A stretch of DNA of 55,086 bases from an uncultured Clostridia bacterium (GCA_945868505.1 CAMBLO010000016.1:1-55086), one strand, 5' to 3'. Shown: positions 6,369-18,961, counted from the stretch's first letter. Notes: generated by a model not told the origin, from the sequence alone. Translations and numbers: made by a program.

Positions 6369-6386
6369 AGATTCACCTCCATAATA

Positions 6387-6471
6387 TTACCATTTGGTTA
6401 TATTTGGATATTAACACCATTTGGTAATTAAGTCAACAATATTTTTGATTTTTTCATTGCAAATGGTAATA
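6387..6471. promoter_or_regulatory. Operator cluster between two divergent XRE genes
   Basis: Copies of one motif: TTACCATTTGGTTA (6387-6400), ACCATTTGGTAATTA (6416-6430) and, inverted, GCAAATGGTAATA (6459-6471). Half-sites ACCA and TGGT give each a near-dyad. Spacing suits cooperative binding by one or both XRE proteins. A further copy is at 6153-6164. Confidence 0.6.
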
Positions 6472-6516
6472 AACTATGTTATTCTTTCTATAAAATCATC
6501 GAAAGGAGTGATTTCA

Positions 6517-6927
6517 TTGAAAATTGTAAGTTCATTTGGAGAACGAATTAAGCTATATCGTGAAGATAATAAATACACATTAGCAGAAATGGAACGCTTA
6601 ACAGGTGTTCCAGCTCCAACACTCAACCGCTATGAATTGGGACAACGAATACCAAAAGTTGATTCAGCCACTTTAATTGCTCATAAACTACAAATAAATC
6701 CATTATGGTTGTTTGGCTATGATGTTGAAGATGTTCCTGCAACAAACAATCCCCCTTCTCTTGCAATACAAATTGAGCAAGAATACGGCAAAAATGCAGC
6801 TTCTGCATTAAAACTCTATGTGCAGTTGGATGAAATAGACCAAATCAGAATTACAGAGCGCATGACCGTCCTTCTGGAAGATGAAAAATATTCCTCCAAA
6901 GCAAAAAACGGCGCATCACCCGCCTAA
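6517..6927 (+). CDS. XRE-family repressor-like regulator
   Basis: 136-aa regulator with an N-terminal helix-turn-helix (about residues 8-62: GERIKLYREDNKYTLAEMERLTGVP..., RYELGQRIP) and a short C-terminal helical part with no peptidase motif. TTG at 6517 is the preferred start since AAAGGAGTGATTTCA sits just before it; an upstream ATG lacks a ribosome site and would add 32 residues across the operators. It precedes the nuclease gene by 37 bases and may be co-transcribed with it. Confidence 0.75.
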   Translation: MKIVSSFGERIKLYREDNKYTLAEMERLTGVPAPTLNRYELGQRIPKVDSATLIAHKLQINPLWLFGYDVEDVPATNNPPSLAIQIEQEYGKNAASALKLYVQLDEIDQIRITERMTVLLEDEKYSSKAKNGASPA

Positions 6928-6964
6928 ATAACGTTATTTTTATTGATTTCTGAAAGGATTTAAT

Positions 6965-8285
6965 ATGGGATTCTTTGATTTCCTAAATGTTAACGAAATT
7001 AAGCAAGAATTAGAAAAAACTAAAACTTCTTATTTAGAAAAAGTACATGAATTAGAAGAACAAAAAAAAATCTATGAAAATGAACTCAATTCCAATAAAC
7101 TATCATATTTAATTTTAGAAAAACAATTAGAATCAGCGAAAGATAAAGCTGCTGAGGAAGAAATAAGGCACGAAGAAGCGTATTGTTCTCTGCGAACTAA
7201 ATTTCTTTCTATCAAATCTGAAGCTAATCAACTCAAAAAAAACTATTCTGAATTACATGAAAAATATGCTCTTTGTCAATCAGAATACAATAAGATTAAA
7301 TTTGACCTTGACCATAGACAAGAACTATTGGAAAAATATTTGAAATCAAATTTAGTTGCATTTCCTTTTCTTGCAGGTGTAATTTCAGACTACTTGACAT
7401 TCGACCTTGAAATTCTTGCAAAAAAACTCGACTGGGGACATTCTGTTGAACGTGAAAAAAAAAGTAAAATCTATCCGAGAAATACGTGCAGACGCTAAAA
7501 ATAGGATAGAAGAAGCCAAGATAGCTACATATCAACTCGAATACCTCAAGACAATGTTTCCAGCTATTGAAGATATTCTTGAAACTGACTATAAGGATTT
7601 ATCCCTGTCCGAAACTAAAATTACAGACTCCGACCCTATTAGGAATTATATCTCAAAGGAAGAATGGTTTGCTCTTTCTGAAAGCCAGAAAAACCAGTTG
7701 GCACTCGATAGATATATTGAATCCAGGAAAAAAACAAAATGGCAAATTGGCAGGGATTATGAATTGTATGTCGGATATAAATACTCCTTAAAAGGCTACA
7801 AAGTAGATTTCTACGGCTCATACATGGGATTAGAAGATTTAGGTAGAGATTTGATTGCCAAAAAAAATGGAAAAACCTTAGTCATCCAGTGTAAATACTG
7901 GAGCCAAAAGAAAACTATACACGAAAAGCATATCGCTCAACTCTATGGTACCGCTGTATGCTATTCTCTGCAAAACGATATTCCTTTTGAAACTGTAACT
8001 CCTGTTTTAATAACAAACATCACTCTTTCGGATACTGCAAAAGAGTTTTCAGAATATCTCTCAATTAAAATTGTTGAAAACTTTGAGTTTGGTGAATTCC
8101 CAAGAATCAAATGCAATATCGGTAAAGATGAATTTGGATTTGAAACTAAAATATATCACCTACCTATGGATCAACAATATGATTCCGTAAAAATTGATAA
8201 AAAAGGTGAATTCTTCGCCTTTACTGTAAAAGAGGCAGAGGAAAAAGGATTTAGGCGTGCTTTCAAATGGCACTCAAATAGTTAA
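6965..8285 (+). pseudogene. Coiled-coil Mrr-like restriction nuclease, frameshifted at an A9 run
   Basis: Two overlapping frames make one protein. Frame one from ATG 6965 (AAAGGATTTAAT before it) gives a 120-residue coiled coil and the conserved NLVAFPFLAGVISDY segment. It stops at 7498, but the sequence continues in the next frame through KYQLEY-like and FP-type conserved blocks to an Mrr/PD-(D/E)xK nuclease domain: YELYVGYKY, LGRDLI and VIQCKYW give the E, D and QxK residues. The switch falls at nine adenines (7455-7463); losing one A (or gaining two) restores a 439-aa frame. Transcriptional slippage, phase variation, true inactivation or a base-calling error are all possible. Such proteins are restriction-like defence nucleases. 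Confidence 0.75.
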
Positions 8286-8336
8286 AAGCCAACTCCTGTT
8301 TACGGCAGGAAATTGGATTCAGGAGGTCTTATTTTT

Positions 8337-9761
8337 ATGCGAATTGCTACTTATATCCGCGTTTCTACGCAAGAACAGGCTCTGGAAGGCTATTCCATTG
8401 ATGCCCAAAAGGAACGTCTCACCAGCTATTGTAAAGCAAAAGGCTGGACGCTCTCCGCCGAATATATAGATGGTGGCTTCTCCGGCTCCAATCTGGAACG
8501 CCCCCAGATGCAAAAACTTATTTCCGATATTTCTCTCGGTCTTTTCGATGGGGTACTTGTCTATAAGCTCGACCGCCTCTCCCGCTCCCAAAAAGATACT
8601 CTCTATTTGATTGAAGATGTATTCCTCAAAAATAATATATCCTTCGTCTCTCTCAATGAAAACTTTGATACCTCAACCCCCTTTGGTCGTGCTATGATCG
8701 GTATTCTCTCCGTCTTTGCGCAGCTTGAACGAGAGCAAATCAAAGAAAGAACCCGCATGGGCCTTGAAGAACGCATCAAAAAGGGCCACCATCATTCCTA
8801 TGCCCCCTTCGGCTATCGTCTGACAGAAAATGGCTTGGAAATCAATCCTTCCGAAGCTGCTGTCGTACATAAAATCTATGAGCTTGTTCTTGCAAATTAT
8901 TCTTTCAAGCAAATCAAGGATTATATCGTGAAGCATTACCCGGAATACCCCTCTTTTTCCGCCTCACGAGCAAATAAAGTCTCTCAAATCGCCCATAATA
9001 TCACATATGGCGGCTATGTAAAATTCGGAAATTCCATTTGTAAAGGAACCCATGAACCCATCATCGAAGATTCTCTTTTTGAAAAGGTATCCGGCATCCT
9101 TGGAAAACGCCGTGATGAATGGGAAAGATTGCGCACCAAACGCACAGGCACGCATAGCAACTATCTCCTTACCGGATTCATATACTGCGGCGAATGCGGC
9201 GCACGTTACCGTGCTGTTCCAAAGCCCACCGGTGCCATCTACCAGTGCTATTCCCGTTATGGCTCTCCGGCTCACATGGTAAAAAAGAAAGGTTGTAAAG
9301 GTCCTATTCTAAAAGCAGATGAAGTGGATTCTATGATTTTTGATGAACTTCTGAAAATCAAGTATGATGAAGATTATTTCAATAGCTTAAAAAATGCCCC
9401 TGTCCGTGATGAAACCACTGAAATTGTGGAAAAAAACAAAAAAGAAGTGGATAAAATCAACGCACAAATCGAAAAACTTTTAGATTTATATGGCATGGAT
9501 GGAATAGATATTGCTATCCTTTCTTCAAAGATCAAATCCTTGGGAGATAAAAAAGCCCTACTGGATCAATCTATCATAGAAATTCAATCTCAGTCCTATA
9601 AACCCAGTCTCTCATACCATGAAGTACAGTCTATCCTCGTCGACTTGGAATCTCTGATAAATAAAAAAGCAACCGACGATTTACGCCGGCTGCTTCAACT
9701 GCTTCTTGATAAAATTATCATTTCCGAAGATGGAATCTCTGTATCTTGGAATTTTTCTTAA
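8337..9761 (+). CDS. Large serine recombinase (site-specific integrase)
   Basis: 474-aa recombinase. The resolvase catalytic domain opens with TYIRVSTQEQALEGYSI, where the serine of RVST is the nucleophile, and includes KLDRLSRSQKDT and the arginine-rich AQLEREQIKERT stretch (about residues 60-130). A recombinase domain follows (APFGYRLTENGLEI...), then a zinc ribbon (CGECG near 9190; two more cysteines in YQCYSRYG and KKGCKGP) and a C-terminal coiled coil (VEKNKKEVDKINAQIEKLLD). ATG at 8337 follows AGGAGGTCTTATTTTT. Apparently intact. Its stop overlaps the stop of the opposing ntpD by 4 bp, so the island probably inserted at the ntpD 3' end. Confidence 0.93.
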   Translation: MRIATYIRVSTQEQALEGYSIDAQKERLTSYCKAKGWTLSAEYIDGGFSGSNLERPQMQKLISDISLGLFDGVLVYKLDRLSRSQKDTLYLIEDVFLKNNISFVSLNENFDTSTPFGRAMIGILSVFAQLEREQIKERTRMGLEERIKKGHHHSYAPFGYRLTENGLEINPSEAAVVHKIYELVLANYSFKQIKDYIVKHYPEYPSFSASRANKVSQIAHNITYGGYVKFGNSICKGTHEPIIEDSLFEKVSGILGKRRDEWERLRTKRTGTHSNYLLTGFIYCGECGARYRAVPKPTGAIYQCYSRYGSPAHMVKKKGCKGPILKADEVDSMIFDELLKIKYDEDYFNSLKNAPVRDETTEIVEKNKKEVDKINAQIEKLLDLYGMDGIDIAILSSKIKSLGDKKALLDQSIIEIQSQSYKPSLSYHEVQSILVDLESLINKKATDDLRRLLQLLLDKIIISEDGISVSWNFS

Positions 9762-10453
9762 CCAACCGCAGCTCTTTCCGCTTCCATCTTCTTTTCAATC
9801 TCCTGTTTTCGCTCAACTTCACGCTTGTAACAAATGTCTTTTACTTTCATTAGGCGAGTCGTGTTAGCACGTTCATTTTCTTCCAGCTTCATGGTGATAT
9901 ATTTAATGGTCTCCTGATAGTTGGGAATCATAACGTTTTCCAGTGCGTTTACACGACGGCGGGTACGTTCGATCTCCTGAGCCAACAGCTGTGCTGTCTT
10001 TTCGCTTTCTGCCAGACGAAGCAGAGGCTCCATGGCATCGGAAAAGGAAAGCATTGCACTGTCCAGTTCACCGGAGGTGAACGCCATACCATAGGGATAG
10101 ATATTGCCTTCTTTGCTGCCTTCCTTCTGGAAGTCAAACACAGGCACATTTACACTCATGATATTTTTATTGGTTACCTTAACAGATACGGACTGCTGGG
10201 GAATCATCAAAGCTTCCCCTAAGCTAGCTTCACTCAGTACCGCTCTGGCGATGATAAAGTTTTTATAAGCATTTTCCAGGGCTGTTTCCGCTTCCTCTCT
10301 CAAACGCTTATTTTCCCGCACGATTTCCATGAACTGCTTCATCAGTTCATCCAGCTTATCCTTCAGCAGCTTATGACCTCTGGTTGCTGTTTTCAACTGG
10401 CCTTTCAAGCGGGTCATTTCCATACGGGTGGGGTTGACATTCAATCTAGCCAC
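9758..10453 (-). CDS. ntpD: V-type ATPase subunit D (central stalk)
   Basis: 231-aa subunit D of the A/V-type ATPase rotor shaft, which turns inside the A3B3 head. Long N- and C-terminal helices (NPTRMEMTRLKGQLKTATRG at the start; the family-typical ENVMIPNYQETIKYI and RTRRRVNALE near 160-185) form the coiled-coil shaft. Last gene of the operon, 6 bases after ntpB. Length is normal (about 210-230). The stop codon overlaps the convergent serine recombinase gene, so the final residues (ERAAVG) could have been altered by insertion of the island. Confidence 0.95.
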   Translation of the reverse strand: MARLNVNPTRMEMTRLKGQLKTATRGHKLLKDKLDELMKQFMEIVRENKRLREEAETALENAYKNFIIARAVLSEASLGEALMIPQQSVSVKVTNKNIMSVNVPVFDFQKEGSKEGNIYPYGMAFTSGELDSAMLSFSDAMEPLLRLAESEKTAQLLAQEIERTRRRVNALENVMIPNYQETIKYITMKLEENERANTTRLMKVKDICYKREVERKQEIEKKMEAERAAVG

Positions 10454-10459
10454 ACTTCA

Positions 10460-11836
10460 TCACTCCCCGCTGTTCAGATATTTTTCCAGATATTCGTCAC
10501 GGATACGTTTCAGCTCACTCTTGGGCAGCATACGCAGCAGGCTCCAGCCTGTTTCCAATGTCTGCTCGATGGTTCTGTCTGTCTGGAAGCCCTGAGAAAC
10601 GTAGGTTTTTTCGAATTCATCTGCAAATTTTGCATAAATCAGGTCAACCTCGGACAAAGCGGATTCCCCCAGAATCGCCATCAATTCCTTGGCATCCTTA
10701 CCACGGGAATATGCTGCGAACAGCTGGTTCATGGTATCCGCATGGTCTTCTCTTGTCTTTCCTTTACCGATACCTTTATCCTTCAGACGAGACAGGGAAG
10801 GCAGAACGTTGATGGGAGGCTGGATACCTTTTTTATCCAGTTCACGGCTCAGGATGATCTGACCTTCTGTGATATAGCCTGTCAAGTCGGGGATAGGATG
10901 TGTCTTATCTTCTTCAGGCATAGTCAGAATAGGAATCATTGTAATAGAGCCTTCGTGACCTTTCATACGGCCTGCACGTTCGTACATGGTCGCAAGGTCT
11001 GTATACAGGTAGCCGGGGTAGCCACGACGACCGGGAACTTCTTTTTTCGCTGCGGAAACCTCACGAAGGGCTTCTGCATAGTTTGTGATATCTGTCAGGA
11101 TGACCAGAACGTGCATCCCCTGTTCAAATGCCAGATATTCTGCCGCTGTCAGTGCCATTTTAGGGGTACAGATACGTTCTACAGCAGGGTCGTTTGCCAG
11201 GTTTACGAACACAACGGAACGGTCGATGGCACCTGTCTGTTTGAAGTCATTGATAAAGAATTCAGCATCTTCAAAGGTAATACCGATGGCAGCAAATACT
11301 ACCGCGAATTTGGAATCTGTACCGCGAACCTTTGCCTGTCTTGCAATCTGTACCGCCAGATTTGCATGGGGCAGACCGGAAGCGGAGAAGATAGGCAGCT
11401 TCTGCCCACGAACCAGTGTATTCAGACCGTCGATAGCAGATACACCTGTCTGGATAAATTCTGCAGGATATTCACGGGCCGCAGGGTTGATGGGTGCGCC
11501 GTTGATATCCAGTCTCTTTTCGGGGATAATTTCAGGACCGCCGTCGATAGGGTTACCCATACCGTCAAAGACACGACCCAGAATGTCAGGGGATACGCCG
11601 AAGTCCAAGCTCTTGCCTAAGAAACGTACCTTACTTTCTGCCAAGTTGATACCTGTTGCGCTTTCAAACAACTGGACCAGAGCCATATCGCCGTTTACTT
11701 CCAAAACTTTACATTTTCTAATCTCGCCGTTTGCCAGTTCGATTTCGCCCAGTTCATCGTATGTGACACCTTCAACGCCGGAAACAACCATCAGAGGGCC
11801 GGCTACTTCCTGAATGGAACGATATTCTTTTATCAT
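10460..11836 (-). CDS. ntpB: V-type ATPase subunit B
   Basis: 458-aa regulatory, non-catalytic head subunit of the V-type ATPase. It lacks a true Walker A but keeps the family blocks [40 protein letters not shown], the [13 protein letters not shown] stretch and [14 protein letters not shown]. It alternates with subunit A in the A3B3 hexamer and contributes the arginine finger. Overlaps ntpA by 4 bases, implying translational coupling. Length is normal. Confidence 0.97.
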   Translation of the reverse strand: MIKEYRSIQEVAGPLMVVSGVEGVTYDELGEIELANGEIRKCKVLEVNGDMALVQLFESATGINLAESKVRFLGKSLDFGVSPDILGRVFDGMGNPIDGGPEIIPEKRLDINGAPINPAAREYPAEFIQTGVSAIDGLNTLVRGQKLPIFSASGLPHANLAVQIARQAKVRGTDSKFAVVFAAIGITFEDAEFFINDFKQTGAIDRSVVFVNLANDPAVERICTPKMALTAAEYLAFEQGMHVLVILTDITNYAEALREVSAAKKEVPGRRGYPGYLYTDLATMYERAGRMKGHEGSITMIPILTMPEEDKTHPIPDLTGYITEGQIILSRELDKKGIQPPINVLPSLSRLKDKGIGKGKTREDHADTMNQLFAAYSRGKDAKELMAILGESALSEVDLIYAKFADEFEKTYVSQGFQTDRTIEQTLETGWSLLRMLPKSELKRIRDEYLEKYLNSGE

Positions 11837-13620
11837 AATTCATCTGCCCCCTTTCTGATGAGATCCTGTACCTGTGCTCTGATTTCGTTTTCGATTTCAT
11901 CGTAGCTCTTGTCTACGTTGATTTCTTCTACGTATTTTGCACGGCCGATACGTTCGATAACGTCCAGCTTTGTCAATTTCTGAATGGTGATACCCTGTTT
12001 AATGGCTTCGCCTGCTTCTTTATAGAAGGTCAGAATCAGCTTCATCATACGATACTGTTTATGCAGGGATGTATAAGTATCCACTTCGTGGAAGGAGTTC
12101 TGATGCAGGAAGTCTTCACGGATAGAGCGGGCAACCTCCAGAATCAGTCTGTCGCTGTGGGACAGAGCATCCACACCGACCAGCTGTACGATTTCATTCA
12201 GCTCTGCTTCTGTCTGCAGCAGTCTCATGGCTTCTGTACGCTGTGCGGAGAAGTTGGGTTCTACGTTTTCATCTGCCCATGCGTCAACCTTCGCCTGATA
12301 CAGGGAGTAGCTTGTCAGCCAGTTGATGGCAGGGAAATGACGTTTATACGCCAGAGAGGAATCCAGACCCCAGAATACCTTTACGATACGCAGAGTTGCC
12401 TGGGATACGGGTTCGGAAATATCACCGCCGGGAGGAGATACGGCACCGATGGCTGTCAGTGTGCCGATTCTGCCTTCATTACCCAGACAAACCACACGGC
12501 CTGCACGTTCATAGAACTGCGCCAGACGGGAACCCAGATAAGCAGGGTAGCCTTCTTCACCGGGCATTTCTTCCAGACGGCCGGACATTTCACGAAGGGC
12601 TTCTGCCCAACGGGAAGTGGAGTCTGCCATCAGAGCAACGCTGTAACCCATATCACGGAAGAATTCCGCAATGGTGATACCTGTATAAATAGATGCTTCT
12701 CGAGCCGCTACGGGCATATCGGAAGTATTTGCAATCAGAACGGTTCTCTGCATTAGGGATTCCCCTGTGCGAGGGTCTTTCAGTTCAGGGAACTCGTTCA
12801 GTACGTCGGTCATTTCGTTGCCGCGTTCGCCGCAGCCGATATAAACAACGATATCTGCATCCGCCCATTTTGCCAACTGGTGCTGTGTAACTGTTTTACC
12901 GGAACCGAAGGGGCCGGGGATAGCTGCTACACCGCCCTTTGTGATAGGGAAGAAGGTATCGATAACACGCTGCCCTGTAATCAGGGGCGCATTGGGGGAT
13001 TCTTTTTCTTTGTAAGGTCTTTCACGACGCACGGGCCATTTCTGCATCATGGTCACGTTGACATCGTTGCCCTTTTCATCTGTGATGATACAAACGGTTT
13101 CTTCTACTGTAAAATCACCAATGAAGATTTCTTTGATAACACCCTTCAGACCGAAAGGCACCATAATTTTACACTGAACCACAGCAGTTTCCTGTACGAA
13201 ACCGATGACATCACCTGCAACAACGGCATCGCCGGGCTGCTTTGTGGGTTCAAATTTCCATTTCTTTTCTCTGTCCAAAGAAGGTACTTCAACACCTCTG
13301 CGGATGTTTGTACCGCCCACTTCGTACATTTTTTCCAGAGGACGCTGGATACCGTCATAGATGGTGGAGACCAGACCCGGCCCCAGCTCTACGCTCATAG
13401 GCATACCAACGGATACCACTTCTTCACCGGGGCCAAGGCCTGCGGTTTCTTCATAAACCTGAATGGAGGCTTTGTCTCCGTGCATTTCGATGATCTCGCC
13501 GATCAGATGTTTATCAGATACACGAACCACGTCGAACATGTTGGCATCTCTCATGCCTTCCGCAATAACCAGTGGACCTGACACTTTTACGATCGTGCCT
13601 GTTTTCATATGCTCATTCAC
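11833..13620 (-). CDS. ntpA: V-type ATPase catalytic subunit A
   Basis: 595-aa catalytic subunit. The Walker A loop GPFGSGKTV lies in [20 protein letters not shown] near residue 235. The non-homologous insert typical of V-type A subunits (about 120-200, with [17 protein letters not shown] just after) and the later [20 protein letters not shown] block are present. It hydrolyses or makes ATP in the cytoplasmic A3B3 head. Lies 13 bases downstream of ntpF. Full length. Confidence 0.98.
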   Translation of the reverse strand: MNEHMKTGTIVKVSGPLVIAEGMRDANMFDVVRVSDKHLIGEIIEMHGDKASIQVYEETAGLGPGEEVVSVGMPMSVELGPGLVSTIYDGIQRPLEKMYEVGGTNIRRGVEVPSLDREKKWKFEPTKQPGDAVVAGDVIGFVQETAVVQCKIMVPFGLKGVIKEIFIGDFTVEETVCIITDEKGNDVNVTMMQKWPVRRERPYKEKESPNAPLITGQRVIDTFFPITKGGVAAIPGPFGSGKTVTQHQLAKWADADIVVYIGCGERGNEMTDVLNEFPELKDPRTGESLMQRTVLIANTSDMPVAAREASIYTGITIAEFFRDMGYSVALMADSTSRWAEALREMSGRLEEMPGEEGYPAYLGSRLAQFYERAGRVVCLGNEGRIGTLTAIGAVSPPGGDISEPVSQATLRIVKVFWGLDSSLAYKRHFPAINWLTSYSLYQAKVDAWADENVEPNFSAQRTEAMRLLQTEAELNEIVQLVGVDALSHSDRLILEVARSIREDFLHQNSFHEVDTYTSLHKQYRMMKLILTFYKEAGEAIKQGITIQKLTKLDVIERIGRAKYVEEINVDKSYDEIENEIRAQVQDLIRKGADEL

Positions 13621-13633
13621 CTACAATCATTCT

Positions 13634-13951
13634 TTATTCATTAAACAATATATCTGCGCCGATGGCACGTTTTGCCGATTCGCGCACTTCATTCATGCCC
13701 AAGCCCATGTTTCCGCCGATACCGGGAATCACGATAATGGCGGGCAATTCCATATCTTTGTATTTGGCAATGCTTTCCTTTGCCTTCAGGCTGGCTTCTT
13801 CCGTGATATAAATGATCGCGTATTCTCTTTCCGCCAGTCTGTGGATGGTCTTTTTGATCTCCTCTGCTGTGTAAGCAGGGAAAATATCAATCCCCAGAGC
13901 AAGGAAGCCCATAACTGTGTCCTTGTCGCCAATGATACCAACTTTAGACAT
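13634..13951 (-). CDS. ntpF: V-type ATPase subunit F
   Basis: 105-aa small Rossmann-like stalk subunit (often NtpG/AtpF in other naming). It opens SKVGIIGDKDTVMGFLALGI and holds the family signature YAIIYITEEAS and PAIIVIPGIGG. It sits on the central stalk against subunit D. Overlaps the end of ntpC by 8 bases. Confidence 0.93.
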   Translation of the reverse strand: MSKVGIIGDKDTVMGFLALGIDIFPAYTAEEIKKTIHRLAEREYAIIYITEEASLKAKESIAKYKDMELPAIIVIPGIGGNMGLGMNEVRESAKRAIGADILFNE

Positions 13952-14921
13952 ACGCTTCTCTCACCCTTTCCTTGATCGTTTCCGCATCAATATCATGCAG
14001 TTTGCATGTCATAATAATACGCACGCATTTCGCCTCAGTTTCCTTTGCAAGGATATAAGCCGCAACGGGTTCAGGCGTCAGCGTTTTATATTTCGCATCT
14101 TTGATACATTCCATCAAATAGTCATCACAGGCTTTTTCAAATACCGTGAAGCCCTGATCCATATAGGTTTCACACAGAGTGCCATAGGAGGTATCCTTCA
14201 GCATCTGGATAACATTGTCATTTTTCAATGCTCTGATCAGCAGTTCCGCGGGCAACTCACCGCCGGGCACGATGCTTTCTTCCAATTCTTCATCGCTGCG
14301 TTTCAACTGCCAGATACGCAGGAGGGTCTTCAGATTCGTTACATCAGCCAACTTGCGGACATATTTGGAAACATATTCGTTGCCCAGCTTTTCCGCTGCA
14401 TCGGACATAACCTGAAAGCAGGCTTTGTCCAGAATGGAATCGATGAAGCGGGCATTTTTTGTTTTCGCATACATTTCTGTTGCTTCCTGCACTGCATCTG
14501 CCTTGATATTTGGCAGTTCCATATAGTTTCTTTCATGGAAGTTTTTCTGCAGGATATCCACAGGAATACTGCCACCCTGGATTAGATATTTTTTCCCGTT
14601 GACCTTGGAAATTTCCTCCTTAATCAACACTTTTACATTATGATAGTCATTCTTGAATCGGAAAATATCCATAAAAGTTTCGGAAGGGATCAGCTTACCG
14701 ACAGCCTGATATTCCGCTTCCAGATGGTTCTGGATCATTTTTTCAAATTCATGAACATCATTGATCTCTGTTTTGCCGTAATCGGTTTCAGAGAGGATAC
14801 GCAGTGCTTCTGCTGCGTCTTTGGCTTCCGCCATCTGCATCAGTTTCTGCTTTGTCAGCAGTTTATTTTCCATGGAACGAACACTCGCCACGGCGAAAGG
14901 GTAAATCTTGTTTCTAGCCAT
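13944..14921 (-). CDS. ntpC: V-type ATPase subunit C (d-like)
   Basis: 325-aa all-helical, funnel-shaped subunit that seats the central stalk on the membrane ring (V-type subunit C/AC39 family). The FRFKNDYHNVKVLIKEE and AYILAKETEAKCVRIIM blocks, near the middle and end, are typical. Start ATG at 14921 has a GGAGGGGTAGAGC site. Usual length about 330. Located between ntpE and ntpF with 13-base and overlapping spacing. Confidence 0.93.
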   Translation of the reverse strand: MARNKIYPFAVASVRSMENKLLTKQKLMQMAEAKDAAEALRILSETDYGKTEINDVHEFEKMIQNHLEAEYQAVGKLIPSETFMDIFRFKNDYHNVKVLIKEEISKVNGKKYLIQGGSIPVDILQKNFHERNYMELPNIKADAVQEATEMYAKTKNARFIDSILDKACFQVMSDAAEKLGNEYVSKYVRKLADVTNLKTLLRIWQLKRSDEELEESIVPGGELPAELLIRALKNDNVIQMLKDTSYGTLCETYMDQGFTVFEKACDDYLMECIKDAKYKTLTPEPVAAYILAKETEAKCVRIIMTCKLHDIDAETIKERVREAYV

Positions 14922-14934
14922 GCTCTACCCCTCC

Positions 14935-15495
14935 TTAGAATAAGATCTGTGCTGCTGTCTGGCGGATCGCTTCTTTTTCTACTGTAATGATAGATTCAAA
15001 AGAATAGTTATATTCGATATCTCCGTTTTTCACGATAAAACCACCGCTGATATCTGCAGTTTTTTCGGAAAGCCGGAAGCCGTTTTCCTGCACCACTGCA
15101 GTCAGTCTTGCTGTATCCTTGGGGGAAACAATGATTTCTGTCCCCAGAGATTTATCCAGCTTCGCCAGCATACCGCTGATAACCTTGGCATATTCCGCAT
15201 CCTCCAGGGAAAGCAGTCTTTTTTCCGCTTCCGCGATCACATCAGCCAGAATGTTCTGCTTCTGTTCCAAGATAGCTTTTTTCGCCTGCATTTCCGCACC
15301 GGAAATCTCCTTGGATCTCACTTTATCTGCTTCGGAATTGGCTGCTCTTTCCAGGACATCCGCTTCTTTTTCCGCCTTATCCTGACCTGCTTTCAGAATG
15401 GAATCCACTTCCTTCTGAGCCTGTTTCAGCGTTGCATCTGCCACTTTCTCTGCTTCTGCTATGATTTTATCGATGATGATCTTGCCGTCATTCAT
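14935..15495 (-). CDS. ntpE: V-type ATPase subunit E (peripheral stalk)
   Basis: 186-aa peripheral stalk subunit. The first 100 residues are a long Ala/Lys/Glu-rich helix (KIIAEAEKVADATLKQAQKE...) that pairs with subunit H/G. The C-terminal globular part contains EIIVSPKDTARL and GGFIVKNGDIEYNYSFESII, the conserved end of the family. GGAGGAGAAACTCCT precedes the ATG. Confidence 0.93.
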   Translation of the reverse strand: MNDGKIIIDKIIAEAEKVADATLKQAQKEVDSILKAGQDKAEKEADVLERAANSEADKVRSKEISGAEMQAKKAILEQKQNILADVIAEAEKRLLSLEDAEYAKVISGMLAKLDKSLGTEIIVSPKDTARLTAVVQENGFRLSEKTADISGGFIVKNGDIEYNYSFESIITVEKEAIRQTAAQILF

Positions 15496-15526
15496 AGGAG
15501 TTTCTCCTCCTTTGCCTTAATTTATA

Positions 15527-18001
<2,475 letters not shown>

Positions 18002-18015
<14 letters not shown>

Positions 18016-18328
18016 ACGTTCCCACGACCTTTCCGATCACCGCCTGAACGGCTTCCTCTTTCTTTTCCGCTGCCTGCTCTCTGATCTTGGAACAAGTTTC
18101 TTCCGCGTCTTTCAAAATTTTTTGGATCGCTTCCTTGCTTTCCTCTACAGCGTTTTTTACGGCTTCCTGCATCTCTTTCTTTCCCTGCAGTCTAGCCTCT
18201 TCCAGCAGGGCTTCCTGCTGTTTCAGTGCGTTGGCCTTCATTTCTTCGGCCTGTGCGACAGCCTGCTTTTTGATTTCCACAGCACGCGCTTCTGCTTCTA
18301 CGATGCTTTTCAGGATCTCATAAGCCAT
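18002..18328 (-). CDS. ntpH: V-type ATPase subunit H/G (peripheral stalk coiled coil)
   Basis: 108-aa Ala/Glu/Lys-rich single helix, the partner of subunit E in the peripheral stalk (V-type subunit G/H family). It starts MAYEILKSIVEAEARA; ATG at 18328 is chosen because GAGGTG lies 6 bases before it, though the GTG inside that site could also be read as a start. First standard gene of the ntp operon, behind a leader of about 220 bases. Confidence 0.85.
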
Positions 18329-18333
18329 GATAC

Positions 18334-18483
18334 TCACCTCTCTTGCTGTATTTTTGTTTGAACAAATTGCACAGGTACAAAATTTACTCCCGTCAAAATT
18401 ACCTTGTTAAAATTATAACATTTATATTCTTCTAAATAAATAGAGATTTGTTCCTGTTCCACTCGTTCTTTTTCCCTCCCCAT
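18334..18483 (-). CDS. Possible leader ORF of the ntp operon
   Basis: 49-codon open frame in the leader between the promoter and ntpH, ending 5 bases before the ntpH ATG. From ATG 18483 it lacks a ribosome site. An internal GTG 22 bases in (18462) has GGGGAGGG 11 bases before it, giving about 42 aa rich in Tyr, Val and Gln. Stop and next ribosome site overlap, the layout of translational coupling. It may be chance; no family is recognised. Confidence 0.3.
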   Translation of the reverse strand: MGREKERVEQEQISIYLEEYKCYNFNKVILTGVNFVPVQFVQTKIQQER

Positions 18484-18563
18484 GAGAAGGGCAATTTGAA
18501 TTTCCTAATGATTTCTATGGAAATTCTTAGTATGTACGAAAAATCAAACATACCTCAATCTAA

Positions 18564-18592
18564 ATAATACGTGATTTATGCGATTATGTCAA
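18564..18592 (-). promoter_or_regulatory. Promoter of the V-ATPase operon
   Basis: Minus-strand TTGACA, 17 bases, TATTAT, about 235 bases upstream of ntpH. Near-consensus. A second possible start is the extended -10 TGTTATAAT near 18412-18420. The remaining spacer to 18960 is AT-rich; apart from these I see no gene in it. Confidence 0.65.
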
Positions 18593-18961
18593 TGTTTCTT
18601 CTTTTTCGCCTAAATTGACAAAACTTTTTATCCCTCGGACACATTTGTTAAAAATCCATCAGGATTCACTTTCGCAAAAAAGCGATTTTCATTAGATTTA
18701 CGGGGTTTTGCGATGTTGTTTCGCATGCGATATATTCGTGTCCTAATTTTTGCCCACCATTTTTTTCTAGTTTTTGCATGAAAATTTATACAAAACAAAC
18801 AAAATCAGGTCAATTTTTTTTGACAGTTTCCCCTTAGGAAAAATCGATTTTGACTGAATAAAACTATTATAAATAAAAAAATATTCATTGACGTTTAAAA
18901 AAATCTTTTCCTTCCAGCATTTTATCCGTATACAGTTTTCTTTATGTAAATTCAATGAACG

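Larger units (their letters stand above)
3419..9761. mobile_element. Accessory island with serine recombinase; left edge uncertain
   Basis: AT-richer block set between core genes, holding recombinase genes at both ends, paired small membrane/DNA-binding proteins, two phage-type regulators and a restriction-like nuclease. The right edge is taken at the stop of the serine recombinase, which overlaps the ntpD stop. No attachment repeat can be seen by eye, as expected for serine integrases whose shared core may be only 2 bp. The left edge could equally lie before the toxin-antitoxin locus. Confidence 0.45.

Noticed and set aside
18767..18955. 62-aa minus-strand ORF in the ntp-nudix spacer
   Set aside because: AT-rich, no ribosome site, no family resemblance; probably random.
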